Source: Adiantum capillus-veneris (Eukaryota; Streptophyta; Polypodiopsida; Polypodiales; Pteridaceae). From it: a stretch of 64,000 nt of DNA. The position numbers and the translations under genes were made by a program. The notes under the pieces were generated by a model. It saw nothing but the letters and a program-made list of their open reading frames with translations. It was not told the DNA's origin and searched no databases. The stretch lies in the NCBI GenBank assembly GCA_014529385.2, contig CM043971.1:57728709-57792708 (forward strand), read 5' to 3'. The stretch's first letter is position 1; each line of letters starts with the position of its first letter. Positions 21,715 through 34,410 of this stretch are shown in pieces.

Positions 21715-23362
21715 TCATGTGTATGAGAGTAAGCCCAAAGCTTTTCGGAAAGCTTCAAAATTTTCTCGTGATAACGCCTTCGTAAATAGATCTGCAATGT
21801 TATCCTGTGTAGGACAGTAAGTTAGTGTGATCTCCCCTGCATGTAGCCTTTCCCTGACATAGTGGTAGTGAACCTCTATGTGCTTTGTTCTTGCATTAAA
21901 TACTGGATTCCTTGCAACTGCCATAGCACTTTGACTGTCAGTGAAAATGGTAGTGGGTGCCTGTTGAGACTCACAAAGATCTGCCAATAACCTGCGTATC
22001 CATACACAATCAACTGTTGCCGTGAAAGCTGCCCTGTACTCAGCTTCACAAGTTGATGTAGCCACTATGGGTTGCTTCTTGCTTAGCCAATATATACATG
22101 CATTTCCCAAGAAAAAACAATTGCCACTTGTGGAATGTCGTGTGTCAAAATCACCAGCCCAATGTGAATCGCTGTAACCAAGAAGCTGCATAGAACTGTG
22201 ATTTCCGTACATATCCCCCCTTGGAAAGAACATGGCAAGATTAGGGGTACCTGAAAGGTAACGAAGTATGCGCTTCACAGCCTGCCAATGATGCATACCT
22301 GGGCTGTGCATAAATCTGCTTGCTTGTGAAACCCCAAATTGAATGTCTAGACGAGTGTTGCCTGCCAAATATATCAAGCAACCAACCGCTGTTGCATAAG
22401 TATGTACATCAAAAGGTTCTCCAGCATCGTACATGCTCAACTTTGATCCAGTTTCTACGGGTGTAGAGATTGGTTTACAATTTTGCATACCAAACTTGTC
22501 CAAAATTTTATGCAAATATTTTGCCTGCAGCATGTATATGCCATCCTCTGATTGCACAAGCTGAATACCCAAGTAATAATGTAGCAAACCAAGATCAGAC
22601 ATCTCAAAGGTTTTTCTCAAAGCATCTTTAAACGCTTCAATTTCATCTGCACTATTGCCTGTAAGAAGCATATCATCCACATAAAGTGTTAGCATAATGA
22701 GAACTCCATCTCTCTTTTTGACATACAAAGTACTTTCTGTTGGACTATTCTGAAATCCCTGGCCAATCAAACAAGTATGTATCTTCTCATACCATGCTCT
22801 CCTGTTTGAGACCATACAAAGCTTTACGCAATCTACATACCTTTTTCTCTTGACCTTTTACAATAAAACCACTTGGTTGACTTACATAAACTTCTTCCTG
22901 CAAATCACCATTCAAAAAAGCAGTTTTGATATCCAACTGATGCACTTTCCAACCATGATGAGCAGCAATTGCAACTAGTGATCTAACTGTGGACGCATGA
23001 GAAGTGGGAGCAAAGGTTTCATCATAATCTATGCCTTTCTATTGCGCATAGCCTTTTGCCACAAGCCTTGCTTTGTACCTGTCAACAGTACCATCTTGTT
23101 TCCTTTTTACCTTAAAAACCCACTTTGTACCAATAGGTTTTTTACCTGTAGGCAAGTCCACTAGATCCCATGTATGATTCTTATGAATAGAATCAATTTC
23201 TTGCTGCATAGCATCTTTCCACTGAACACACTCTAAAGCTTGTTCAAATGAATCAGGCTCATCTGCATCACAAAGAGTGCTAAAGCAAGCCAAATCTACT
23301 TGCTCTATGCCAAAAGTAGTACCAGCACGTGTTTTTCGTGGCAACGGTGCATCCAACTTGCT
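21715..23362 (-). pseudogene. Copia-2 RT and RNase H
   Basis: The frame 21715-22815 (366 codons) contains RT with YVDDMLLTG and RNase H (HWAGDFDTRHSTSGNCFFLG, then EAEYRAAF), ending in FTKALSRENF. The frame 23039-23356 holds the RT start (GTKWVFKVKRKQDGTVDRYK). Between them the RT frame is readable but has a TAG after KGYAQ (about 23039). A 5-base loss at the conserved LYGLKQ-SPRAWY motif (near 22815) shifts the frame. Apart from these breaks the domains are well preserved. Confidence 0.9.
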
Positions 23363-25244
23363 ATCCTACAAAGTTTTCTGAACCCATTTAGGCAAGGTTC
23401 TTTCTTCCCTGAGAACTTCTTGCTCTTCACGCACAATTTCCTCTACATCATGAGGTGTCACATGCTGATCAAAAGATTGATCAAGATTATCAACCTGTTG
23501 TGATTCTTGATTCTCCACAAAAGAAGGAAGCAAACCTTCAAATACATCATGTGTCTGCATATGAGGTACATCAAAAGCAACCATAGGTTGAGCAGTAGTT
23601 TCTGCAAAAATTACATCACGACTTTCAAAAATCTTGTTTGTAGCAGGATTGTAAAGTCTATAACCTTTACTTCCACTACTGTACCCCACAAATATACATT
23701 TGATTGCCTTATCATCAAGCTTCCCACGTAACTGCTGAGGGATGTGAGCATAAGCAAGACAACCAAAAACACGAAGATAACTGACTAAAGGTTTTCTGTC
23801 ATACCAAGCTTCATATGGAGTAGTGGTCTTCAAGGCACGAGTAGGACACCTGTTCAAAACATGTGCTGCACAAGCAACTGCCTCCATCCATAGCTTATGA
23901 GGCAAACTCTTAGCCTTGAGCATACATCTAGCCGTCTCCATTAAAGACCTGTTCTTCCTTTCTGCAACACCATTCTGTTGTGGTGTGTATGGCATAGTGC
24001 ATTGGTGTTTAATGCCTTTCTTTCCCAAAAAATCCTTAAATGCACCTGACATGTATTCACCTCCTCGATCGGTACGAAGAGTCTGTACTTTGCAACCTGT
24101 TTCATTTTCAACCATGGCGACATAATGTTGAAAAACTGCAAGCACATCTGACTTTGCTTTGAGTGGATACACCCAACAAAACCTGGAAAAGTCATCAATG
24201 AAGGTCACAAAATAAAGGCTGTTTCCTATAGATGGCGTCCTCATAGGACCACATACATCACTGTGTACAAGCTGCAACTTTCGTGTCGCTCTAACTGAAC
24301 CATCCTGCGAAAATGCAAATCTGTGCATCTTTCCAAGAACGCAACCTTCACATACATGTCTTGGTGGCATCTCCAATAAAGACAAATCATGCACCATATT
24401 ATGACGTTGTAAAATCATCAAACTGCCATAACTAACATGCCCAAATCTAGCATGCCACAACTCAGCATCCTGCATGGCCTGAGTCTTTGTTTCTGCAATA
24501 CTTACCTGAAACTGCTTTTCATAACGATCTAGCACAAATAGTCCATTTTCCAGCGTACCTGTAGTGATAAGAGAATAACCATTCTCTCGATCTCGTACAA
24601 CACATCTGTCATCCTCAAAAATGACCCGAAGACCATTTTTTGCAAGAGAGGATACAGACAACAAATTCTTCTTGATCCCTGGAACATATAAGACATCTGG
24701 CAAGCAAAAATCTGAACCATCTGAAATGGTAATCAAAATATTACCAACGCCTTTGATTGGATAAGAAGCATTATTTGCACATGTCACCTTCTTTTTTGCT
24801 GGAGCTGCATCCAATGAACAAAACAAATCCTTCCTTGAAGTAATATGCCTGGATGCACCACTATCAAAGTACCAAATCATTTGTGTCTTGTCAACACTGT
24901 AAGCAGAAAAATCTAAACATACTACAAAAGCATAAGAATCCTGCACAAATTTTGCAGACTCTTCTTTAGCTGTAGAAGAATCACCAGAAGCTGAAACAAC
25001 CAAACTTGACTCTTTCTTCTTTTCTTTAGCAATTCGCTTTTTCCACTCACTAATGTAGTGACCAGGTTTCTTGCAGTAGTGACATTTACCTTTCTTCTTG
25101 GACTTGTCGGAATCACCTTTAGACTTCTCTGAAGATTGTCCTGCACTAGACTTGGAGTAATGAGCACTCTCTTTACCCTTGTTTTTGTTCTGTACAACAA
25201 GAGCATAATTCATACCATCCACCTGTAAAGACTTGTTCTTACGT
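23363..25244 (-). pseudogene. Copia-2 Gag C-terminus, protease and integrase
   Basis: Open from 25244 to a TAG at 23366-23368, about 625 codons. It contains the zinc knuckle (CHYCKKPGHYISEW, lacking the last Cys), protease (MIWYFDSGASRHITS), pre-integrase (LWHARFGHVS, HVCEGCVLGKM) and the integrase core with all three acidic residues (VHSDVCGP, TDRGGEYM, NGVAERKNRSL). A 690-codon frame continues upstream to 25438, but those residues come from the gypsy LTR and are not Copia sequence. Confidence 0.9.
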
Positions 25245-26378
25245 TGTGAGCGGGATGAAAACACACACAACTCCTCTATAACGACCCGACACACACTCTT
25301 GGAAGGATAGACACACACACTATGGGGCACCACTCGGCTTAGACAACACACCTGGCCGAGACAGGGAACACACCTCTGGAGTGAGAGGGGAGAGACTATC
25401 CACTTGCCCACTCCACACAGACACACACACACACCCAAAAAACTCAGCTCAAAAGAGGATAATTTCTGATGTTTAGATACAATTGAGCTTGGGCCATCAC
25501 CAATGGGGCAAATAGCTCACACAATATGGGTAAAATAAGCCACATACAATCACAAACTAGAGCAGAAACTTCGCTCATAGGAGAAACCTACACAGAAAAA
25601 AAGTAGGAAAAAAGTGAGGAATTTGGCAAAATGGACAGCACCATCGCGTCCGGAACGGCCCAAAACCCCAATCTACAATGTCAAAGTGCTCAAATCCGAC
25701 CTCGGATGAGCAGTTTACGGCCAAAACAAGCTCCAAAATGAGCAAAAACACACCTGCGGCTGTTCCTCCTCTCTTCTCCACGTTTTTTCTGGTCTTCTCT
25801 CTGTTTTTTCAGTTCCCACACTTCGCTTTATTAGTTGGGCACCCTTGGTCTTTTAGATGACCTCAAACGGACCCCGAACAGGCCAAAAACTGACCTCGCA
25901 GTGCATAGTTGTCACCTTTTTGCATCATCCGCACACTTGGCACTCATTTCTTTTCAATAATGTGTCTCGCAACCACGTGAAGTGGTCCCAAAAAGTGGTC
26001 CTAATGATGACCTTTCTGCATAACTCTCACAAGAAAAAACCCACGTTGTGTCCGTACTTCTCCATGTCCAAGTATTGACCCCGTTCGACCTCCTGACGCC
26101 ACTAGATGCCATATGACGCACCTGCTTACCTCATGTCGTCGGCCCACGGATAGCTTCCTCAAGAATTTTTACGCGCTACCAAGTCCTCCTTATTGTAGAA
26201 AAAACACAATGGTACTGGTAATAGTGAAAATCGATGCACTATGTACACCCTGTCCTACCTGTACACATGTGGGCCCCACGTAACCACCTGGCTCTGAAAA
26301 ATGGGCAATTCTTTATTTGATGCACCATGCATGTATATGTACATATGCGCAATCCCTTGCTCCAAAAAACTCCTGACA
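25245..26378 (-). repeat. 3' LTR of the Tat gypsy
   Basis: On the plus strand it runs TGTGAGCGGG...CTCCTGACA and aligns throughout with 32801-33944. The purine-rich PPT lies at 26379-26400 (CTAGGGGATGGGCAAATTA on the minus strand). Confidence 0.95.
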
Positions 26379-26406
26379 TAATTTGCCCATCCCCTAGCCT
26401 GCTAGA

Positions 26407-27854
26407 TCATTCATGATCAGCAGCAGCAAAGAGAGATATGAGACTCGCCGCATCAGAGGTCTCCTCATCCCTCACCAACACTGCTTGATCCACAGACAAC
26501 TCATCTTGCTCCACCATCATCAATCTAGCATGATACAATTTAAGACCCAATCCATTTACCCTTGACTTATGTAGAACACCATCCAGGTTAGCCAGCTGAT
26601 ATGTGCCATTTGGAAAACACTCCACTACCTTGAAAGGGCCTTCCCACTTAATTTGAAACTTCTTTTGGAAGGTGTTGTCTAGCTTACTGTTGTAGCGCAA
26701 AACCAAATCATGTTTCTTGATACCCTTACTTTTGACCTTTTCATTTATCTTTGCCAAAGCCTTATCCTGCATCTGCCCATAATGCTCCAATGCGCTCATC
26801 CTATCCAACTGGACCTCTTGTAACTGCAAGAGCCTCTCTTTGAATGCATCACTAGGCGGCCCAAGCAACTTCTCTAACATCTTGACCACAGGCAACTCTA
26901 CCTCCACAGGCAATAGTGCTTCCTTTCCATACACCAAATGAAATGGAGTAAACCCTGTACATGTCTTCACCGAAGTACGGTAAGCCCATAATGCACTAGG
27001 CAATTCCAAATCCCAATTCTTTCCTTGGTGCTCTGTCACTTTCGAAAGAATCTGTATCAACTCACCATTGAATCTTTCATTTAAGCCAGTACACTGTGGG
27101 TAATAAGGAGTGGTATGCTGGTGCCTAATCTTCATCTTTGCGCATAAGAAGTCTAGCACTTTAGCTCTAAATCCTGGCCCCTTATCTGAAAGTAGCTGTA
27201 ATGGCACCCCAAACTTGCAACATATTTCATCATACACAAATTTTGCCACATCCTTTGCAGTGATCTGTTTTACTGCTATAGCCTCTGCCCATCTAGAGAG
27301 ATAGTCCACTGCCGTCAAGATATAGCTTTTGCCCCTGCTTGTGATAGGTAACGGGCCTATTGCATCAATCCCCCACTTTTCAAACACATCAAACGCCATA
27401 ATGGTTTTTCGTAGCTCTGGCTTCAACACTCTCTTCCCAAATGCTTGACACCTATTGCAAGACCTACACCAATGGTGAACATCCTTGTGCAAACTAGGCC
27501 ATACATACCCCTCTTGCAAAATCTTATGCAAGGTGATCTTTAGAGCAAAATGGCCACCACATGCGCCTTCATGATTCTCTTCCAACACTCTGTAAAGCTC
27601 CTCCCGCCAAGGTACACGTCTCAACACGAGATCAGCCCCTTTCATGTATAAGACATCACCAATCAATTTGTACCTGTATGCTCTACACACAAAGGCATAC
27701 TTCTTAGACTTCTGAATCTCCTTTGGAATGATTCCTGTTAGCAAAAACTCCTCTTCTTGAGCCAAACTTTCTCGGCCATGATAAAGAGGTAAAGTGGTCC
27801 TCAACACAAATAGCTCCCCAATCATGCCTTGAGCTGCTTCATGTGCTTCTCCAT
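26407..27854 (-). pseudogene. Tat gypsy integrase
   Basis: The 472-codon frame (26407-27825) carries the H2C2 zinc domain (HEGACGGHF, then CRSCNRCQAFGKR). The core has all three acidic residues: the D in KWGIDAIGP, the D in LLSDKGPGF and the E in TGLNERFNGE. A GPFKVVE-type C-terminal motif follows. A frameshift at about 27826-27854 separates it from RNase H, so the complete Pol cannot be translated, although the integrase domain itself looks intact. Its role is cDNA insertion into the genome. Confidence 0.85.
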
Positions 27855-30530
27855 TTAGATCACGTCAATGTGTCTGATCCATGCTTCAAACTTTTTTAAC
27901 AGGCCTTTAATTCTGAAGCACATTTCCTTCAATGAGGTGTTCTTGCTCTTCCACACACCCAACACTTGCTTCACAACCAACAAGGCATCACCTTTTATGC
28001 TCAACCTTCTAACCCCATGCTTCAAACAAATGTGTAATCCAGCTTCCAATGTAGCATATTCAGCCTCATTGTTACTATGCGCATCCAACTTGAACCCTCT
28101 CTTGCATACTAGCTTCCCCTCTGGATCATAAAGTGCTATACCCCCTGAAGTTGCATCATGGCTCTTTCTGTATGAACCATCAAAGAACAACATATGTGCA
28201 TTGATGATCTGTGGCACTTCTTCAACTACCTTTCTCACCACCTCTTCCTTAACAATAAGGGGATTCTCCTTGTAGGTCAACAAATCAGCTAGGGTAGCCC
28301 TTGTATTGTCTTCCAATAGAAAAGAGAACTCAAACTCTTGCAGCTCAATTACCCATTTCTTCACCACATTTGACATGTTAGTACCATTAATTAACTGTGG
28401 CAAAAAGGCATAACTCGTCAAGAAAACAAAAGGCCGTGGTAGCAAGTAATGACGAAATTGTCAACAAGAAAATATTACACTGGCCATCACTAGCTCTACT
28501 TCCGATAACTTTCTCTCCGCTACCAACTTCACTCGGCTTGCACAATACACTGGCCTCATATAATGGCTGCCCTTCCCCTTTTGCAATAGCATGGCTCCAA
28601 TGGAATCATCCCCTACTGATGGATTTACATAAAAAACTTTCTCCCAATCAGGAGCCTGCATGGCTGACAAACCCCCTAACACCTCTTTCACCTCTTGAAA
28701 CACTTCTTCACACTTGTCATCCCATTGCAATGGATCATGCTTTGCCACTTGCTATAATGGATAAAGAAGCTGCGAAGACAATGGAATAAACCGTGCCATG
28801 TACTTCACTTTGTGTACAAAAGTTGCCAATTGCTTCGTACTTGTAGGTGATGGAAGAAGAATAATAGACTTAACCTTATCTGGATCAGCCTCAATGCCAT
28901 TTTCTGACACCATATGGCCCAATAACTTCACCCTTGGCTGTGCTAGATGACATTTCTTTGGATTTAGTTTTCCTCCACATTCATCATATCGAGCCAATAC
29001 CATCTGCAGCTTCTCATGGTGTTCAGTCCTACTGCTATAAACACAGAAGTCATCCATAAAATCTTTAACACAACTACCAATGAATGGTTCCAACACCCAA
29101 TTTTCTCTCTCTTGATAGAAGGAAGGTCCATTTGACAACCCAAATGGCAATACTGTGTAGCAATAGCAGCCCCATGGCGTAATAAAAGTGGTCTTTGTGC
29201 GGTCTTTAAGAGAAATCTTCAATTGAAAATAGCCTGAAAAACCATCACACACACTGTACCTCTCATAGCCTGCCACTGAATCCAAGATCTGATCCATGAA
29301 TGGAAGAGGATATGGGTTCTTCTTAGTGGTTGTGTTTAAGGGCTTAAAATCTACACAAATCCTCCACTTTCCATCCTTCTTTGGGCTGACTACTACTGGA
29401 CTCACCCATTCTGTGGTCTCCACAGGGACTATGAACCCTGCCTTCAACAACTTGTCCACCTCTTCTCGCAAGGCTTCCATTTGCTCTTGACCCATCCTTC
29501 TTAGCCTTTGCCGCACTGGCTTAGCACCTTCTTTCAGCTCTATATGCATCTCTTCACCCTTGAACCCTCTGATCTCTTCATATGAAGTAATGAACAAATC
29601 AGGAAAACTAGCCAGCATATGCAAATATATATCCTTCTCCATAGGTGAGAGGTCTCCACTGATCATTTGTGTCATCAATTCCTGCTTCTTTGACAACTCA
29701 ACCTTGGTTTGCATCAGCCCTTCAATCACTTCATAGGGCCCTTCACTTTCATCTTCAACCTCATTCGCAAATGCAACTAAACCAAACTCCTGGATTTCTT
29801 TGTCCATCAAAAGAAATGCAACATCAGCATCCTCATCACTACTGGTAGTGCTATCACTGTCCTCATCTGTCACCGTGGAAGAGTCTTCATCACTAGACTC
29901 ATCCTCCTCTTCATAAAGCTCCTCTAATCGTTTCCTTGTGTCCATATTATAAAGCTTCTTGGTACCTGTCTTTCCATAGAGGCTAATCGTACCATGTCGC
30001 CAATCTTGAACAGCTCCCACTGCACGTAACCATGGTCTGCCCAGTATAATAGGATATGCTCCCAACCCTGCTGGCATCACATGAAAATCAACCACTTCCT
30101 TTGCATCATATGCCTCCACTTTTAAGCTCTTTACAACACCCAAGCATTTTACTTTTTGATGGTTTGCCAATCTGATCCAAAAACCTAACACCCCAGCCAC
30201 TGTGAGACCCATCTTCTCAACGCATGAGTGTCTTATGACGCATATTTGGGCTCCGCCATCCACATAACCTTGTCCCAAATTTTTCCTTTTATGCCACACA
30301 TCTACTATTGGACAAATGTCTGGTAGCTCATCCATTGCCAACACCTTTACTGAACCTCTCTCTGGCTCTTTCTCCATTGGGTTAACCATCCTCTTCCACT
30401 GTCGCTTTAGCTTAGGCACCATCTCTATAAGCTGCCCAAAAGTAACATCTGCCTTCCTGCTCGTCAGATCCTCCTTCAAGTCATAGCTAAATTGCCCATC
30501 CCCTAGTGGAAAATCTGAAACATGAAACTT
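27855..30530 (-). pseudogene. Tat gypsy protease, RT and dual RNase H
   Basis: One reading frame interrupted by stops at 28752-28754 (TAG), 28461-28463 (TGA) and 27855-27857 (TAA). Protease: YVDGGAQICV (D-G-G where D-S/T-G is usual) and IILGRPWLR. RT: WRICVDFKPLNTTTKKNPYP, then FSGYFQLKI, then the catalytic FMDD. The first RNase H is weak (28300-28750). The second, archaeal-like RNase H (LFFDGSYRK, NNEAEYATLEAG, KGDALLVVKQ) lies at 27860-28170. An acidic Ser/Asp/Glu-rich linker follows the protease. All breaks are single stops, so decay is moderate. Confidence 0.9.
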
Positions 30531-31760
30531 TCAACGAGCTCTCCTTTTCCTCTTGGCCTTGACATCCTCGCCTTCATGGCTCGTTCCTTTCTTCTTACTA
30601 GGACCTGGGGCAGTTCTTCCTTCCTTATCCTCTGTGGTCCTCTTCCCAATAGGCATCACTAATGTATCCTCTAGCTTTGATGCCTTCTCCAAGGTGACTA
30701 CACTTAGCACTTTTGTCTTTCCCTTTTCCTCCTGGGTCAGTCCACTGGTTCCTTCGTCTCCCTTAATTTCGATGCCATAATCATTTGACCTAGTTAGCAC
30801 CTGTCTTGGCAATGGATACATGTCTCCCCCCATCCTTGGTGGCTTATCACATTGCAGGCTGATGTGACCCAACTCTCCACAATTATAACATGTGGGCGTC
30901 TGCCTCCAAAACCTACCATTGCTTTGTCCAACACCATTCCTAGGCCTTTCTTCACCTCCTGGCTGATTTGCAAACCTCCCTCGACCTCGATTATTTCCCA
31001 CTTGACCTAGCATGTTTAGGCTGAGATTCTTCATCAAATCTACCATTTGCCTCATGTCTTGCCTTAGCCCATCATCTTGCACTGCTGTAGTGACCACTGC
31101 TGGCATAACCTAAGTAGTAATAGGAACCACTGGTTCGTGATGAACCCCTGACATGCGACCTTGTAAAGACTCTATAGGCTGAAATTCAAACCTCATGGGC
31201 AAAGACTCCACCCCTAACTGACTCATTTTCCTCAACTTCCACTCTTTGTTCCTTGATACCTCTAGTGCATCTTCATATGTCCTAGGCTTCTTTAGCTCCA
31301 CTCTCCAACGTATATTCTCCCAAAGACCAGCCAAGAACCTGTCCTTCTTCATCATGTCAGGCGGGGGTACCTGTGGTGCTAAGGCCTTGCACATTCGCTC
31401 CCATGCCAATGAAAACTTACGTATGTACGCATCTACTGGCTCACCTTCCTTTTGCACCAAAGCCTGTACTTCTTGCCACACTTTGTCAAGATCTTCTATC
31501 TTCACAAACTCCACTTCCAACCCATGTCGTAGATTGTCCCAACTCAACCTTACAGGTGGATCAGACACACGCAACTCCTCTTCAAATGCTTTAGACCAAA
31601 CTCGTGCATCACTCTTCAAACAAATTTGGAGAAGGCGTAACATTTGCGTAGGGTCATGAATCTGGTTGCTAATGCAAGCAACCTCCATCTTTTCCAAAAA
31701 TTCTTCCACATCTTCATCACTTCTTCTATGAAACTCCGGATAAGAGAAAGCCATGGCTAC
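30531..31760 (-). pseudogene. Tat gypsy Gag
   Basis: Gag is in the same frame as RT but cut by TAG at 31110-31112 and TGA at 30531-30533. The likely start is the Met of MAFSYPEFHRRSDEDVEEFL (about 31754), preceded by leader sequence. The Retrotrans_gag core occupies the first 200 residues (DKVWQEVQALVQKEGEPVDA). The zinc knuckle CYNCGELGHISLQC is complete. The tail is basic (KAKRKRRAR). Confidence 0.85.
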
Positions 31761-32800
31761 CCAAATTATGATGCTTTGAGAACCCCTTCGAACACACGTG
31801 CAAGAACCCAAAACTTTTCACTACCCAATCCCCAGAAACTTCAATGGAGCTCAGATTTAGATAAGGACAAACACATGCACATCAAATGAGTTTTCATAGT
31901 TAATCATCGGAATGACAACAGGCAAAGGACATTCCAGGATCTCTCTCAATATTCTTGGCCCAAACATAAAGACTATGCGCTGCTGAAAAAAGATCTTCCT
32001 GGACACATGAACATTAATCTGAATTCTTTGAGTTAAATGAAAAGGAGTGAACTGAGGGCCATTTTGATCATCCATTAAAGCCAACCATGAAGCTCCCAAG
32101 AAGGCACACCTGACTCAACCTCTGATTTTGCCAAAATTTCAGTAGCATAACAGCATAAATGGCTCAAAATACCAAAAAAGGAGCCATCATAACTTGGGAA
32201 AATTTCGACAGAGTTTTCCCAAAAGTAGAGCAGTAGGAACCCAAAATATAGACTGTCTATGTATGCATAAACTGTCAACAATAGAACCCGAGCATCAAGT
32301 AGGACTCACTAGTACATAGCCTATGGCGAGGTCACAAAAAGGGTGCTCCAGCTACCTGTATCACCGAAAGGATCTCCACATTTGAGAATCCCCCAGCTCA
32401 ATAAAAACCTCACGCTATCGACCCTCACACGAAGGCTAATGCAAATCTCATATAGTCAAGTCTCAGAAATGACTGTCTTCCAGACCAAGTCTCAGAAATG
32501 GCTGGGACTGCCAAATACAACCAAGTATGGCTCCACAAATGTGTACAATGTCAGTTTCCACAAGTAACGTACAATCCAGCAGACAATGCGCTCAAATAGG
32601 AGCCAAGTGATGCATACCCACAACAACTGCAAGTGACATCACTGCTAGTATATCACTGTACTCCAGCTACCTGTACCTATGTGAATCACTAGTACCTGTA
32701 CCTGTCTCTGTAACCTGTAACCTGTAATCCCGAATCTCGAAGCTTGAAGCTCGAAACAGAAGGTACTCGAAGAAGATCCTCCGTGGGGGCGCCAAAAGAA
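31761..32800 (-). other. leader and primer-binding region of the Tat gypsy
   Basis: No ORF is credible. Just inside the 5' LTR (32780-32796) the minus strand reads TTTTGGCGCCCCCACGG, whose TGGCGCC core suits a tRNA primer, probably the PBS. Short cctgta repeats lie at 32690-32730. Confidence 0.6.
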
Positions 32801-32968
32801 TGTGAGCGGGATGAAAACACACACAACGCCTCTATAACGACCCGACACACACTCTTGGAAAGATAGACACACACACTATGGGGCACCACTCGGCTTAGAC
32901 AACACACCTGGCCGAGACAGGGAACACACCTCTGGAGTGAGAGGAGAGAGACAATCCACTTGCCCACT

Positions 32969-33002
<34 letters not shown>

Positions 33003-33944
33003 AAAAAAATCAGCTCAAAAGAGGATAATTTTTTATTTTTAGATACAATTGAGCTTGGGCCAACACCAATGGGGCAAATAGCTCACACAATATGGGTAAA
33101 ATAATCCACATACAATCACAAACTAGAGCAGAAACTTCGCTCATAGGAGAAACTTACACAAAAAACCAGTAGGAAAAGAGTGAGGAATTTGGCAAAATGG
33201 ACAGCACCATCGCGTCCAGAACGGCCCAAAACCCCAATCTACAATGTCAAAGTGCTCAAATCCGACCTCGGATGAGCAGTTTACGACCAAAACAAGCTCC
33301 AAAATGAGCAAAAACACACCTGCGGCTGTTCCTCCTCTCTTCTCCACGTTTTTTCTGGTCTTCTCTATGTTTTTTCAGTTCCCACACTTCGCTTTATTAG
33401 TTGGGCACCCTTGGCCTTTTAGATGACCTCAAACGGACCCCGAACAGGCCAAAAACTGACCTCGCAGTGCATAGTTATCACCTTTTTGCATCATCCGCAC
33501 ACCTGCCACTCATTTCTTTTCAATAATGCTTCTCGCGACCACGTAAAGTGGCCCCAAAAAGTGGTCCTAATGATGACCTTTCTGCATAACTCTCACAAGA
33601 AAAAACCCACGTTGTGTCCGTACTTCTCCACGTGCAAGTATTGACCCCGTTCGACCTCTTGACGCCACTAGATGCCATCTGACGCACCTGCTTACCTCAT
33701 TTTGTCGGCCCGCGGATAGCTTCCTCAAGAAGTTTTACACGCTACCAACTCCTCCTTATTGTAGAAAAAACACAATGGTACTGGTAATAGTGAAAATCGA
33801 TGCACTATGTACACCCTGTCCTACCTGTACACATGTGGGCCCCACGTAACCACCTGGCTCTGAAAAATGGGCAATTCTTTATTTGATGCACCATGCATGT
33901 ATATGTACATATGCGCAATCCCTTGCTCCAAAAAACTCCTGACA
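32801..33944 (-). repeat. 5' LTR of the Tat gypsy
   Basis: Pairs with 25245-26378. Differences include a longer (CA)n tract near 32971-33000 and scattered substitutions, several of them C/T or G/A. Confidence 0.95.
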
Positions 33945-34169
33945 ACATGATTGATCCTCCTGCAATAGCAAAGCCACTAACTCTTCAAAATGAAGAGGCT
34001 CAGGATTAGCTCGCAAAGACAGAGTCAAAGAAGTCTGAAAAGTCAAATAAGATGGTGGTAGTGAATTGAGTGTTTTGGAAACCAAGTCCTTCTCTGGAAT
34101 CACTTCATCAATGCTAAGCAATTTCTCTTTAACCTTGTCAGTAAAGTTTTTTCTATCCCACCCAGTTGC
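33945..34169 (-). pseudogene. Copia-2 Gag fragment between two insertions
   Basis: Minus-strand frame with a Copia UBN2-type Gag segment (NFTDKVKEKLLSIDEVIPEK, then LNSLPPSYLTFQTSLTL, then ELVALLLQEDQS). It continues across the Tat gypsy into 25244. The upstream side is cut by Copia-3, and the sequence beyond Copia-3 (39353 onward) no longer looks like this Gag. Confidence 0.85.
34165..34169. other. target-site duplication GTTGC, left copy
   Basis: GTTGC precedes the 5' LTR of Copia-3 and is repeated exactly at 39348-39352. Confidence 0.95.
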
Positions 34170-34396
34170 TGTTACCATATACATGTGGTAGTGATGTGTG
34201 TGAACACACTAGGACCGCCGGGGCATTTTTTCCCTCTTTAGGAGGTTTTTTCCCCCGTGCATTGTATATACGCCCATCACTCTAGGGCTATCTATCTTTC
34301 CATTGCACACTAAGGAATACACTCTCTATTGTGTACCTTGAGCTTCCTTCGTCTTCTCCAAGCTGTGTGTGTTTCTCTGCAACCCTAATTCCAACA
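34170..34396 (+). repeat. 5' LTR of Copia-3
   Basis: TGTTACCATA...TTCCAACA, 227 bp, the same as 39121-39347. A TATA-like tgtatata lies at 34263-34270 inside the LTR. Confidence 0.95.
34263..34270 (+). promoter_or_regulatory. putative LTR TATA box
   Basis: The motif tgtatata is conserved in the Copia-1 LTR (tatataca near 16991-16998 on the plus strand). Confidence 0.45.
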
Positions 34397-34410
34397 ATTG
34401 GTATCAGAGC
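34397..34410 (+). other. primer-binding site, initiator tRNA-Met
   Basis: ATTGGTATCAGAGC follows the LTR. TGGTATCAGAGC is the standard Copia PBS, complementary to the 3' end of initiator tRNA-Met. Confidence 0.95.

Larger units (their letters stand above)
21391..25244 (-). mobile_element. Copia-2: decayed Copia element, 3' part
   Basis: On the minus strand: Gag C-terminus, protease, integrase, RT, RNase H and 3' LTR. Its Gag is interrupted at 25244/25245 by the Tat gypsy and resumes at 33945-34169. The LTR is unrelated to that of Copia-1 and Copia-3. No 5' LTR is present. Confidence 0.9.
25245..33944 (-). mobile_element. Tat-type Ty3/gypsy element inserted in Copia-2
   Basis: 8.7 kb with LTRs of 1134 bp (25245-26378) and 1144 bp (32801-33944). 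The internal order on the minus strand is leader, Gag with knuckle, protease, RT, RNase H, a second RNase H-like domain, integrase. The two RNase H domains and protein similarity point to the Tat lineage. Flanks are ACGT at the left and ACAT at the right on the plus strand. Removing the element restores the Copia-2 Gag frame (EDQS then RKNKS), so this is a 4-bp TSD with one C-to-T-type change. Confidence 0.9.

Noticed and set aside
23366-25438. 690-codon minus-strand ORF starting MGVCVCLCGVGKW
   Set aside because: The first about 65 codons are the Tat gypsy LTR read through into Copia-2; only 25244 and below is Copia coding sequence. The same LTR peptide recurs at 32689-33000.
25678-26078. 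Small plus-strand ORFs in the gypsy LTR, duplicated at 33244-33644
   Set aside because: They exist in both LTRs only because the LTRs are copies. No family resemblance was seen.
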